In this document: one piece after another, positions 1 to 7,519 of the stretch
Numbering within the stretch: position 1 is the stretch's first letter
Layout of the letters: the number at the start of each line of letters is the position of its first letter
DNA from: Streptococcus mitis
GTDB lineage: Bacteria > Bacillota > Bacilli > Lactobacillales > Streptococcaceae
DNA length: 17,207 nucleotides
Assembly: GCA_018364455.1 (NCBI GenBank)
Contig: JAGZLW010000037.1
Coordinates: 1-17,207, forward strand
Reading direction: 5' to 3'
Translations under genes and position numbers: made by a program
The notes under the pieces: model-generated
What the model was told of the DNA's origin: nothing
Seen by the model: only the letters and a program-made list of their open reading frames with translations
The model's database searches: none

Positions 1-824
1 GTGGTAACTATTCCTTAAAGGAGGCCGCAGGCGAGTCCTGTTCAACTTCTCAGTTATCTCGCTTTGAGCTTGGGGAGTCTGACCTAGCAGTCTCACGTTT
101 CTTTGAGCTTTTGGATAACATTCATGTCACAATCGAAAATTTCATGGATAAGGCAAGGAATTTTCATAATCATGAACATGTTGCCATGATGGGACAAATT
201 GTGCCTCTTTACTATTCAAATGATATTGCAGGTTTTCAAAAGCTTCAAATAGAACAACTTGAAAAGGCTAAGAGTTCGACGACTCCCCTTTATTTTGAGC
301 TGAACTGGATTTTGCTACAAGGTCTGATTTGTCAAAGAGATTCTAGTTATGATATGAAGCAGGATGATTTGGATAAGGTAGCAGATTATCTCTTCAAAAC
401 AGAAGAATGGACCATGTATGAGTTGATTCTTTTCGGGAACCTCTATAGTTTCTACAATGTGGACTATGTCACTCGGATTGGTAGAGAAGTTATGGAGAGG
501 GAAGAATTTTACCAAGAGATTGGTCGCCATAAGAGATTAGTGTTGATTTTGGCCCTCAATTGTTACCAGCATTGTTTAGAGCATTCTTCTTTTGATAATG
601 CTAGCTATTTCAAGGCTTATACAGAGAAGATTATTGGCAAAAACATTAGTCTGTATGAACGAAATATTTTACATTACCTAAAAGGTTTTGCCTTGTACCA
701 AAAAGGACAGTATACAGAAGGCTGTAGTCAGATGCAAGAGGCCATGCATATTTTTGATGTGTTAGGTCTTCCTGAACAAGTAGCCTACTATCAGGAACAC
801 TACGAAAAATTTATCAAAGATTAA
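1..824 (+). CDS. Rgg/GadR/MutR-family transcriptional regulator, 5'-truncated by window edge
   Basis: The reading frame is open from base 3 (first complete codon GGT) to TAA at 822-824, giving 273 visible residues. Family members are usually about 285-290, so roughly 15 N-terminal residues lie outside the window. Visible residues 1-36 are the second half of an HTH_3 (Cro/C1-type) domain: SLKEAAGES, then the recognition-helix stretch STSQLSRFELGES, then the SRFFELLD helix. The remainder is an all-helical region rich in Tyr, Leu and Phe, as in the TPR-like peptide-binding C-terminal domain of Rgg proteins. Such proteins are cytoplasmic DNA-binding regulators, many of which respond to short imported peptides. 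No small hydrophobic pheromone gene is visible downstream; the upstream side is not in view. The MFS gene that follows is a plausible target by position only. A TTG at 111 could be mistaken for a start, but the HTH upstream of it shows it is internal. Confidence 0.88.
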   Translation, partial: GNYSLKEAAGESCSTSQLSRFELGESDLAVSRFFELLDNIHVTIENFMDKARNFHNHEHVAMMGQIVPLYYSNDIAGFQKLQIEQLEKAKSSTTPLYFELNWILLQGLICQRDSSYDMKQDDLDKVADYLFKTEEWTMYELILFGNLYSFYNVDYVTRIGREVMEREEFYQEIGRHKRLVLILALNCYQHCLEHSSFDNASYFKAYTEKIIGKNISLYERNILHYLKGFALYQKGQYTEGCSQMQEAMHIFDVLGLPEQVAYYQEHYEKFIKD

Positions 825-844
825 TTTTCCCAAATAAGGGAAAA
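825..844. repeat. Perfect 7-bp inverted repeat directly after the rgg stop
   Basis: TTTTCCC (825-831) and GGGAAAA (838-844) form a perfect inverted repeat around a 6-nt AT-only spacer, beginning at the base after the regulator's stop codon. It is about 38-57 bp upstream of the predicted MFS start point. It could be an operator or a short 3' hairpin of the rgg mRNA. There is no T-tract after it on the plus strand, so it is a poor intrinsic terminator. Its role is unknown. Confidence 0.5.
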
Positions 845-847
845 AAC

Positions 848-901
848 AAAAAGCTCCTTTCGGTTTTGATACAATAGTTTCAAAATTTGAGAGGAGTTTT
901 T
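848..901 (+). promoter_or_regulatory. Long-range hairpin that would mask the MFS ribosome-binding site
   Basis: AAAAA-G-CTCCT (848-858) is complementary to AGGAGTTTTT (892-901) apart from one bulged G at 853. The right arm contains the GAGGAG ribosome-binding site of the MFS gene, and the extended -10 promoter lies in the loop. RNA reading through from rgg could therefore mask the site, while RNA from the internal promoter would lack the left arm. On the opposite strand the same repeat ends in AGGAGC followed by a T-rich stretch, resembling a terminator for leftward transcription. Only the complementarity is observed; function is inference. Confidence 0.35.
867..875 (+). promoter_or_regulatory. 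Extended -10 promoter for the MFS gene
   Basis: TGATACAAT provides an extended -10 (TG at 867-868, hexamer TACAAT at 870-875). No good -35 hexamer lies 16-18 bp upstream, where the sequence is A-rich, which is typical of extended -10 promoters in streptococci. The predicted start is near 882, giving a leader of about 22 nt. The ribosome-binding site GAGGAG is at 891-896, 7 nt before the ATG at 904. Confidence 0.65.
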
Positions 902-903
902 AT

Positions 904-2082
904 ATGAATCGCTATGCAGTACAGTTGATTAGTCGTGGAGCTGTTAACAAGATTGGGAATATGCTCTATGATTATGGAAATAGTGTCTGGTTGGCTTCCA
1001 TGGGGACTATCGGACAGACAGTTTTAGGAATGTATCAGATTTCTGAACTGGTCACATCTATTCTAGTCAATCCCTTTGGCGGAGTCATTTCAGACCGCTT
1101 TTCTCGTCGTAGGATTTTAATGGCGACGGATCTTGTTTGTGGGATTCTTTGTCTGGCTATTTCTTTTATAAGGAATGACAGCTGGATGATTGGAGCTTTG
1201 ATTGGGGCTAATATTGTGCAGGCGATTGCCTTTGCCTTTTCTAGACCAGCAAATAAGGCCATTATCACAGAATTGGTAGAGAAGGATGAACTGGTCCTCT
1301 ACAATTCTCGTTTGGAGTTGGTCTTGCAGGTTGTCAGCGTGAGTTCCCCTGTGCTATCTTTTCTGGTCTTACAATTTGCAAGTCTTCGCATTACCTTGAT
1401 ATTAGATGCCCTTAGTTTTTTTCTCGCTTTTGGCTTAGTAGCCTTGCTTCCAAAGAAAGAAGAGAAGACTTTGGGGGAGAAGAAACTTACATTCAAAGTT
1501 ATTTTTTCTGATGTCAAGGAGGGAGTTCACTATATTGTGAAGCAAAAGGAAATCTTCTTTTTGTTAGTCATGGCTTCAAGTGTCAATTTTTTCTTCGCAG
1601 CTTTTAATTACCTCCTTCCCTTTTCAAATCAGCTCTATGGAGTACAAGGTGCTTATGCTACTATTTTAACAATGGGTGCTATTGGGTCTATTGTTGGGGC
1701 GCTGCTAGCTAGTAAGATTAAAGCCAGTATGGAAATGCTTCTGTTTTTATTGGCTCTGACTGGACTTGGAGTGATGATAATGGGCTTCACTCTCCCATCC
1801 TATCTGACTTTTTCAGGGAATTTCATTTGTGAATTATTTATGACGATTTTCAATATTCACTTTTTTACTCAAGTACAAATCAAGGTTGAAGGTGAATATC
1901 TTGGTAGAGTTCTCAGTTCGATTTATACCTTAGCTATACTATTTATGCCTATTGCAACAGGTTTAATGACCTGGCTTCCAAGTGTTCATCTTTATTCTTT
2001 CTTGATTATTGGACTTGGAGTTGTCGCCTTATCCTTTTTAGCTCTGGGCTATGTTCGAACTCATTTTGAAAAAGAGACATAA
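904..2082 (+). CDS. MFS transporter (12-TM, drug-efflux-like MFS_3 type)
   Basis: This 392-residue membrane protein has about twelve hydrophobic segments, the usual size for a 12-TM major facilitator. After TM2 there is a motif A-like loop, GGVISDRFSRRR (residues 59-70), diagnostic for the superfamily. A charged central loop around residues 183-215 (KKEEKTLGEKK) separates the two six-helix halves, and the C-terminus is short and cytoplasmic (RTHFEKET). The start with NKIGNMLYDYGNSVWL resembles the MefA-like/MFS_3 group, whose members are proton-driven exporters. The substrate cannot be told from sequence. It has its own promoter and ribosome-binding site and follows an Rgg regulator by 79 nt in the same direction, so control by that regulator is possible. 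A weak terminator follows. The family assignment is firm; an efflux role is inferred. Confidence 0.88.
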   Translation: MNRYAVQLISRGAVNKIGNMLYDYGNSVWLASMGTIGQTVLGMYQISELVTSILVNPFGGVISDRFSRRRILMATDLVCGILCLAISFIRNDSWMIGALIGANIVQAIAFAFSRPANKAIITELVEKDELVLYNSRLELVLQVVSVSSPVLSFLVLQFASLRITLILDALSFFLAFGLVALLPKKEEKTLGEKKLTFKVIFSDVKEGVHYIVKQKEIFFLLVMASSVNFFFAAFNYLLPFSNQLYGVQGAYATILTMGAIGSIVGALLASKIKASMEMLLFLLALTGLGVMIMGFTLPSYLTFSGNFICELFMTIFNIHFFTQVQIKVEGEYLGRVLSSIYTLAILFMPIATGLMTWLPSVHLYSFLIIGLGVVALSFLALGYVRTHFEKET

Positions 2083-2127
2083 GTTTGCTTGGACTTCAAA
2101 AATATTTCCAATCTAAGTATTTTTTCC

Positions 2128-2160
2128 GCCCTTCTCGTTTGTGAGGAGGGCTTACTTTAT
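2128..2160 (+). terminator. Rho-independent terminator after the MFS gene
   Basis: GCCCTTCTC (2128-2136) pairs with GAGGAGGGC (2143-2151) over 9 bp with one G-U pair and a 6-nt loop. The following tract TTACTTTAT is T-rich but interrupted, so termination may be partial. The right arm overlaps the putative -35 of ligA. Confidence 0.65.
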
Positions 2161-2168
2161 GGTAAAAT
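2139..2168 (+). promoter_or_regulatory. ligA promoter, extended -10, placed for a leaderless mRNA
   Basis: A -35-like TTGTGA (2139-2144) is 18 bp upstream of TAAAAT (2163-2168), which is preceded by TG at 2160-2161, making an extended -10. Only six bases separate the -10 from the ATG at 2175, so the start point should fall at or within a base or two of the initiation codon. There is no Shine-Dalgarno sequence in the 20 bases before the ATG; the purine run GAGGAGGG ends about 24 nt upstream and belongs to the terminator stem. Confidence 0.6.
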
Positions 2169-2174
2169 AGTTTT

Positions 2175-4133
2175 ATGAATAAAAGAATGAATGAGTTAGT
2201 CGCCTTGCTCAATCGCTATGCGACTGAGTACTATACCAGCGATAATCCGTCGGTTTCAGACAGTGAGTATGACCGCCTTTACCGTGAGTTAGTTGAGTTA
2301 GAAACTGCCTATCCAGATCAAGTGCTAGCAGACAGTCCGACCCATCGTGTTGGTGGCAAGGTTTTAGATGGTTTTGAAAAATACAGTCATCAGTATCCTC
2401 TTTATAGTTTGCAGGATGCTTTTTCACGTGAGGAGCTTGAAGCTTTTGATGCGCGTGTTCGTAAGGAGGTGGCTCATCCGACCTATATTTGTGAGCTGAA
2501 AATCGATGGCTTATCTATCTCGCTGACTTATGAAAAGGGGATTTTAGTTGCTGGGGCAACGCGTGGAGATGGTTCTGTTGGGGAGAATATCACGGAAAAC
2601 CTCAAGCGTGTTAAGGACATTCCTTTGACTTTGCCAGAAGAACTAGATATCACAGTTCGTGGGGAATGTTACATGCCACGCGCTTCTTTTGACCAGGTCA
2701 ACCAAGCTCGCCAAGAAAATGGAGAGCCTGAATTTGCCAATCCTCGTAATGCGGCGGCAGGAACCTTGCGTCAGTTGGATACAGCAGTAGTTGCCAAGCG
2801 TAATCTTGCAACGTTTCTCTATCAAGAAGCCAGCCCGTCAACTCGTGATAGTCAAGAAAAAGTTTTGAAGCACCTAGAACAGCTCGGTTTTGTGGTTAAT
2901 CCTAAGCGAATTCTGGCTGAAAACATAGATGAAATCTGGGATTTTATTCAAGAAGTAGGAGAGGGACGGGAGAATCTGCCTTATGATATCGATGGGGTGG
3001 TGATTAAGGTTAATGACCTAGCAGGTCAAGAAGAACTCGGCTTTACTGTTAAGGCTCCAAAGTGGGCTGTAGCCTACAAGTTTCCTGCTGAGGAAAAAGA
3101 AGCTCAACTCTTGTCAGTTGATTGGACAGTTGGTCGTACCGGTGTTGTAACCCCGACTGCTAATCTGACCCCTGTTCAGCTAGCCGGTACAACTGTTAGC
3201 CGTGCAACTCTGCACAATGTGGATTATATTGCTGAAAAAGATATCCGCAAAGACGACACGGTTATCGTCTATAAGGCTGGGGACATCATCCCTGCCGTTT
3301 TACGTGTAGTAGAGTCCAAACGGATTTCTGAAGAAAAACTAGATATCCCTACAAACTGTCCAAGTTGTAACTCTGACTTGTTGCACTTTGAAGATGAAGT
3401 GGCTCTCCGTTGTATCAATCCGCGTTGTCCTGCCCAAATCATGGAAGGTTTGATTCATTTTGCTTCTCGTGATGCCATGAATATTACAGGCCTTGGTCCA
3501 TCTATTGTTGAGAAACTCTTTGCTGCTAATCTGGTTAAGGACGTGGCAGATATTTATCGTTTGAAAGAGGAAGATTTTCTTCTTTTAGAGGGGGTTAAGG
3601 AAAAGTCTGCTGGTAAACTCTATCATGCTATTCAAGCATCAAAGGAAAACTCTGCTGAAAAACTCTTGTTTGGTTTGGGAATTCGCCATGTAGGAAGCAA
3701 GGCAAGTCAGCTGTTACTTCAACATTTCCATTCAATTGAAAATCTGGCTCAGTCAGATCCAGAGGAAGTGGCTAGTATTGAAAGTTTGGGTGGTGTGATT
3801 GCCAAGAGTCTTCAGACTTATTTTGCGACAGAAGGCTCTGAAATTCTCCTAAGAGAATTAAAAGAAACTGGGGTCAATCTGGACTATAAAGGTCAGACTG
3901 TAGTAGCAGACGCAGTCTTGTCAGGTTTGACCGTTGTATTGACTGGAAAATTAGAACGGCTCAAGCGCTCAGAAGCTAAAAGTAAACTCGAAAGTCTGGG
4001 TGCCAAGGTAACAGGCAGTGTTTCTAAAAAGACAGACCTTGTTGTTGCAGGAGCAGATGCTGGAAGTAAACTGCAAAAAGCACAAGAACTTGGTATTGAG
4101 GTTCGAGATGAAGCTTGGCTAGAAAGTTTGTAA
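2175..4133 (+). CDS. ligA: NAD-dependent DNA ligase LigA
   Basis: LigA seals nicks in duplex DNA during replication and repair, using NAD+ to adenylate itself. The 652-residue length matches the family. An N-terminal Ia domain (to about residue 65) carries the NAD/NMN-binding region. The nucleotidyltransferase domain carries the adenylated lysine in KIDG (K109). The OB fold follows. A four-cysteine zinc site has C395, C398, C413 and C418. Helix-hairpin-helix repeats cover about 430-570 (GLGPSIVEKL, LFGLGIRHVG). A C-terminal BRCT domain spans about 577-652 (LTGKLERLKRSEA, ending EVRDEAWLESL). The start at 2175 gives MNKRMNELV, which I recall as the usual streptococcal N-terminus; a second ATG lies at 2187. 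No ribosome-binding site precedes it (see the promoter entry). The lipid-kinase reading frame begins 2 nt after the stop, so ligA, the kinase and pulA are probably co-transcribed. Confidence 0.98.
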   Translation: MNKRMNELVALLNRYATEYYTSDNPSVSDSEYDRLYRELVELETAYPDQVLADSPTHRVGGKVLDGFEKYSHQYPLYSLQDAFSREELEAFDARVRKEVAHPTYICELKIDGLSISLTYEKGILVAGATRGDGSVGENITENLKRVKDIPLTLPEELDITVRGECYMPRASFDQVNQARQENGEPEFANPRNAAAGTLRQLDTAVVAKRNLATFLYQEASPSTRDSQEKVLKHLEQLGFVVNPKRILAENIDEIWDFIQEVGEGRENLPYDIDGVVIKVNDLAGQEELGFTVKAPKWAVAYKFPAEEKEAQLLSVDWTVGRTGVVTPTANLTPVQLAGTTVSRATLHNVDYIAEKDIRKDDTVIVYKAGDIIPAVLRVVESKRISEEKLDIPTNCPSCNSDLLHFEDEVALRCINPRCPAQIMEGLIHFASRDAMNITGLGPSIVEKLFAANLVKDVADIYRLKEEDFLLLEGVKEKSAGKLYHAIQASKENSAEKLLFGLGIRHVGSKASQLLLQHFHSIENLAQSDPEEVASIESLGGVIAKSLQTYFATEGSEILLRELKETGVNLDYKGQTVVADAVLSGLTVVLTGKLERLKRSEAKSKLESLGAKVTGSVSKKTDLVVAGADAGSKLQKAQELGIEVRDEAWLESL

Positions 4134-4135
4134 CA

Positions 4136-5183
4136 ATGACAGAAGAAAAGAAAACGTGCGCGTTTAATTTATAACCCAACCTCAGGGCAGGAAATTATCA
4201 AGAAAAATATAGCAGAAGTACTGGATGTTTTGGAAAATATTGGCTATGAAACCAGTGCCTTTCAAACGACTCCAGAACCTCTTTCGGCACAAAAAGAAGC
4301 TGGGAGAGCAGCCAAAGCTGGTTTTGATTTGATTATTGCTGCAGGTGGTGATGGAACAATTAATGAGGTAGTCAATGGGGTTGCCTCGCTCGATAAGAGA
4401 CCTCGGCTTGCTATCATCCCAACAGGTACGACTAATGATTATGCGCGTGCCCTAAAAATTCCAATGGGTGATCCTGTTGCGGCTGCTCAGATTATTGCTA
4501 AAAATGAGACCATTCATATGGATATTGGACGAGCTTTTGGCGACAAATATTTTATTAATATTGCCGCTGCTGGAACCTTAACCGAATTGACGTACAGTGT
4601 TCCAAGTGAAGTCAAGACGCGTCTTGGTTATTTTGCCTATGTTGCTAAAGGCATTGAAATGTTTCCTAAGACCAAGGTTCGTCCAGTGAGAATCACACAC
4701 GATCAGGGGGTCTTTGAAGGAGAGGTGTCCTTGATTTTTGTTGCCTTGACCAATTCCATTGGAGGGTTTGAGCAGTTAGCGCCTGATACCAAGTTAGACG
4801 ATGGTAAGTTTACTCTGATTTTGGTCAAGACAGACAAGCTATTTGATATGTTGGGCTTATTGATACAGGCCATTAATGGTGGTCAGCATGTCTCAGACGT
4901 CAATATCGAATACCTTAAAACTAGCAAACTACGTTTAGAAGTTTTAGATGACCAAGAACCATTTATGCTGAACCTAGATGGGGAATATGGAGGAGATACC
5001 CCAGTTGAACTTCAAGTCTGCCATCATCACATCGAATTTTTTGTCAATCGAGACGAGATTAGTCAAAAATTTATTAGTAAAACAGAAACAAATAAAAAAA
5101 GGAAAAATAAAAAATGTATAACTACCCTATGCGCATTCATTACCATCGCAAGAATGGTGAATACGACACTTGCTCTTTTGTAA
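4136..5183 (+). pseudogene. Diacylglycerol/lipid kinase (YegS/DgkB family) with a frameshift near the start
   Basis: Family members phosphorylate diacylglycerol or related lipids in membrane lipid recycling. The catalytic domain is clear: RARLIYNPTSG at its beginning, AAGGDGTINEVVNG (GGDGT at 4344-4358), PTGTTNDYARAL, and MLNLDGEYGGD near the end. The frame with the domain has no usual start before the NPTSG motif. Its only upstream ATG (4136) reads MTEEKKTCAFNL and stops at 4172-4174. Removing one A from the run at 4151-4154 joins that ATG to the domain as MTEEKKRARLIYNPTSG, so a one-base insertion is likely. The open frame alone starts at a TTG at 4230 and would lack the N-terminal motif. 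The 3' end is also odd: the frame runs 70 nt into pulA with a low-complexity Lys/Asn tail, and an indel in the A-run at 5094-5100 would restore a stop near the pulA start. Alternatives are sequencing error, gene decay or recoding. The rest of the frame is intact, suggesting a recent event. Confidence 0.7.
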
Positions 5184-7393
5184 AGAGTAAGGATCAACGA
5201 ATTGATTTACTAACTTACCAAGAAGATTATTTTGGAGCCTTATTTAGCTTTGAACACCCAAGCATTCATCCCTTAGAAAGTTTGAATTTTGTGGTTCATA
5301 CCGGCCAAACCAGTAAAGAGTATGCTATCCGTTTTAATCACTATCCTCTTTTAACAGAGGTTTGGATTTTGGAAGGGGATGATAGAATTTATTATTCTGA
5401 AAATCCTGCTATTGCCAGTCCTTTCTATAAAAATCAAAATCCTTTTGCCTTTGACAAGGCTATCAATAGTGCTAGTTTCGACCACCATTGGGGCTACCAA
5501 GGGGAATTGGGGTGCCGTGTAGAGGATAATCAGGCACATTTCGTCCTCTGGGCTCCGACAGCGACAGAAGTGCAGGTTGTTGTTTATGAATCAGCTGCTA
5601 ATGATGCTCCTGTTTGGAAAACTTTTGATATGGAGAGAGGAAATAGCTACTCCTATAATCACAAGGACAATACAATCGGTGTCTGGAGTTTGGATGTTGA
5701 GGAAGATTTGACTGGTAAGGCTTATCAGTATCAAGTCCAATTTCCTCACCACCAAACACTGACACGCGATCCTTACACCATTGCGACCAGTCCTGATGGC
5801 AAACGTTCAGCTATCCTGAGCCATGAAGAAAAGCAAGTTGAAAATTTCGAGGTTAAGCATGGTTCTGAGGCTACTTGGCGTTTGAAAAATCCATGTAAGG
5901 CAGTTATTTGTGAAATGCACATTCGTGATTTGACCAAATCACCGACCTCAGGTGTGGATGAACATCTTCGCGGAACTTTCTTGGGTGCTGCTCAGACTGG
6001 AACGGTTAACCAGTATGGCCAGTCAACTGCTTTTGATTACATCAAGAAGATCGGCTACAATTATGTTCAGTTGCAACCAATTGCAGATCGTCACAAAGAA
6101 TATGATGCGGATGGGAATGTAACCTACAACTGGGGTTATGATCCACAAAACTATAACGCGCCAGAAACTAGTTTTTCAACTAATCCAGACGACCCAGCTC
6201 AGGTTATTCGTGATTTGAAGACCATGGTTCAAGCTTACCACGATGCGGGTATTGGTGTTATTATGGATGTGGTCTATAACCATACCTTCTCAGTTGTTGA
6301 TGCACCTTTCCAAACAACTGTCCCTGATTACTATTATCGTATGAATCCAGACGGTACCTTCCAGAATGGAACGGGTGTTGGAAATGAAACAGCCAGCGAA
6401 CATGAAATGTTCCGCAAGTATATGATTGATTCCCTCCTATACTGGGTACAGGAATACAATATTGACGGCTTCCGTTTTGACTTGATGGGGATTCATGATG
6501 TCAAGACTATGCAGATGATTCGTCAGAGTTTGGATGAAATTGACCCTAACATTATCCTTTATGGAGAAGGTTGGGACATGGGAACAGGTCTTGCCCCTTA
6601 TGATAAGGCTAAGAAAGACAACGCCTACGAAATGCCAAATATTGGTTTCTTTAATGACAATCAGCGTGATGCTGTCAAAGGTGGAGAAGTTTACGGTGCA
6701 ATTAAATCAGGTTTTGTCAGCGGTGCTGCGACAGAGCCAATTCTTGCCAAAGCAATCCTAGGCAGTCGTGAATTAGGAACCTATACACATCCAAATCAAG
6801 TACTTAACTATGTGGAAGCCCATGACAATTACAATCTTCACGATTTATTGGCAACTCTTCATCCAGACCAAAGTTCAGAACAAATCATGCGCAAGGTTGA
6901 GACAGCCACAGCTATGAACCTACTCATGCAAGGGATGGCCTTTATGGAAATCGGTCAAGAATTTGGTCGTACCAAACTAGTTGCGACTGGTGAAAATGGT
7001 GAGTTGACCCATGATGATAGAGAGCGTGCTATGAATAGCTATAATGCTCCAGACAGTGTGAACCAAGTTAACTGGGACTTGATTAATGAGCGTCAAGATA
7101 GTATTGAGTTTATCCGTCAGATGATTCGATTGAAGACAGGAACCGGTGCCTTTTCTTACCCTACTTATGATGAAATTTACCATCATGTTTTTGTTCATTC
7201 AGCAAATGAACATAGTGGTTTGATTGTCTATGAGATTCAAGGGGAAGACCATTTACTGGTTGTATTTAATGCTAAAGGGCAAGACTTCCAGTTTGAAAAT
7301 GCTGGAAATTTAGAACTATTGGTGACCAATAGCCATTTAAGTGATAAAGACATGGTTGGTGGCGTCAGTGCCAGCGTCTTTAAAGTCTTGTAG
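5114..7393 (+). CDS. pulA: Type I pullulanase (GH13), cytoplasmic
   Basis: This debranching enzyme hydrolyses alpha-1,6 links in pullulan, glycogen or limit dextrins. Its 759 residues contain an N-terminal beta-sandwich region, a CBM48-like module around 140-270 (HFVLWAPTATEVQVVVYE), the GH13 barrel, and a C-terminal beta domain. The type I pullulanase signature YNWGYDP is at 338-344. GH13 regions are DVVYNH (385-390), GFRFD with nucleophile D456, GEGW with acid/base E485, and EAHDN with D571. There is no signal peptide and no LPXTG anchor, so it is intracellular, unlike the large surface pullulanase SpuA of streptococci. The ribosome-binding site AAAGGA (5098-5103) sits 10 nt before the ATG. 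The start lies inside the 3' end of the lipid-kinase frame. It probably shares the ligA transcript, though a promoter inside the kinase gene is not excluded. It likely acts with glycogen enzymes encoded downstream; glycogen phosphorylase and amylomaltase are not in this window. Confidence 0.96.
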   Translation: MYNYPMRIHYHRKNGEYDTCSFVKSKDQRIDLLTYQEDYFGALFSFEHPSIHPLESLNFVVHTGQTSKEYAIRFNHYPLLTEVWILEGDDRIYYSENPAIASPFYKNQNPFAFDKAINSASFDHHWGYQGELGCRVEDNQAHFVLWAPTATEVQVVVYESAANDAPVWKTFDMERGNSYSYNHKDNTIGVWSLDVEEDLTGKAYQYQVQFPHHQTLTRDPYTIATSPDGKRSAILSHEEKQVENFEVKHGSEATWRLKNPCKAVICEMHIRDLTKSPTSGVDEHLRGTFLGAAQTGTVNQYGQSTAFDYIKKIGYNYVQLQPIADRHKEYDADGNVTYNWGYDPQNYNAPETSFSTNPDDPAQVIRDLKTMVQAYHDAGIGVIMDVVYNHTFSVVDAPFQTTVPDYYYRMNPDGTFQNGTGVGNETASEHEMFRKYMIDSLLYWVQEYNIDGFRFDLMGIHDVKTMQMIRQSLDEIDPNIILYGEGWDMGTGLAPYDKAKKDNAYEMPNIGFFNDNQRDAVKGGEVYGAIKSGFVSGAATEPILAKAILGSRELGTYTHPNQVLNYVEAHDNYNLHDLLATLHPDQSSEQIMRKVETATAMNLLMQGMAFMEIGQEFGRTKLVATGENGELTHDDRERAMNSYNAPDSVNQVNWDLINERQDSIEFIRQMIRLKTGTGAFSYPTYDEIYHHVFVHSANEHSGLIVYEIQGEDHLLVVFNAKGQDFQFENAGNLELLVTNSHLSDKDMVGGVSASVFKVL

Positions 7394-7407
7394 AAAAAAT
7401 CAAAAGT

Positions 7408-7453
7408 TATCAAGTATGTCGTATAATTTCTAGGATATCTTGATACTAGAAAT
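7408..7453. repeat. Two interlocked perfect inverted repeats after pulA
   Basis: TATCAAG (7408-7414) pairs with CTTGATA (7439-7445), and ATTTCTAG (7426-7433) pairs with CTAGAAAT (7446-7453). The right arms abut, so the two hairpins interlock and are probably alternatives rather than simultaneous. A TATAAT (7422-7427) lies between the left arms. The element is between the pulA stop and the pulA terminator. Its role is unknown. Confidence 0.45.
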
Positions 7454-7481
7454 CACAAAAGTCAATGAAAAATAACATAGC

Positions 7482-7519
7482 AAGAAAAAGGTTTAGTTCA
7501 TCTAAGCCTTTTCTTTTTG
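7482..7519 (+). terminator. Rho-independent terminator of the ligA-kinase-pulA unit
   Basis: AAAAGGTTTAG (7486-7496) pairs with CTAAGCCTTTT (7502-7512) over 11 bp, including one G-U pair, around a 5-nt loop, followed by CTTTTTG. The flanking A-run and T-run make it close to bidirectional. Confidence 0.85.

Noticed and set aside
111..824. TTG at 111 as start of a 237-residue protein
   Set aside because: The same frame is open to base 3 and encodes the HTH recognition region of an Rgg protein, so 111 is internal.
5114..7393. Surface pullulanase/adhesin (SpuA-like)
   Set aside because: No signal peptide, no LPXTG anchor and only 759 residues; it is the cytoplasmic type I enzyme.
7408..7453. 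H-type pseudoknot formed by the two interlocked repeats
   Set aside because: There is no linker between the two right arms, so both full stems could hardly form together; alternative hairpins or a DNA operator are more likely.
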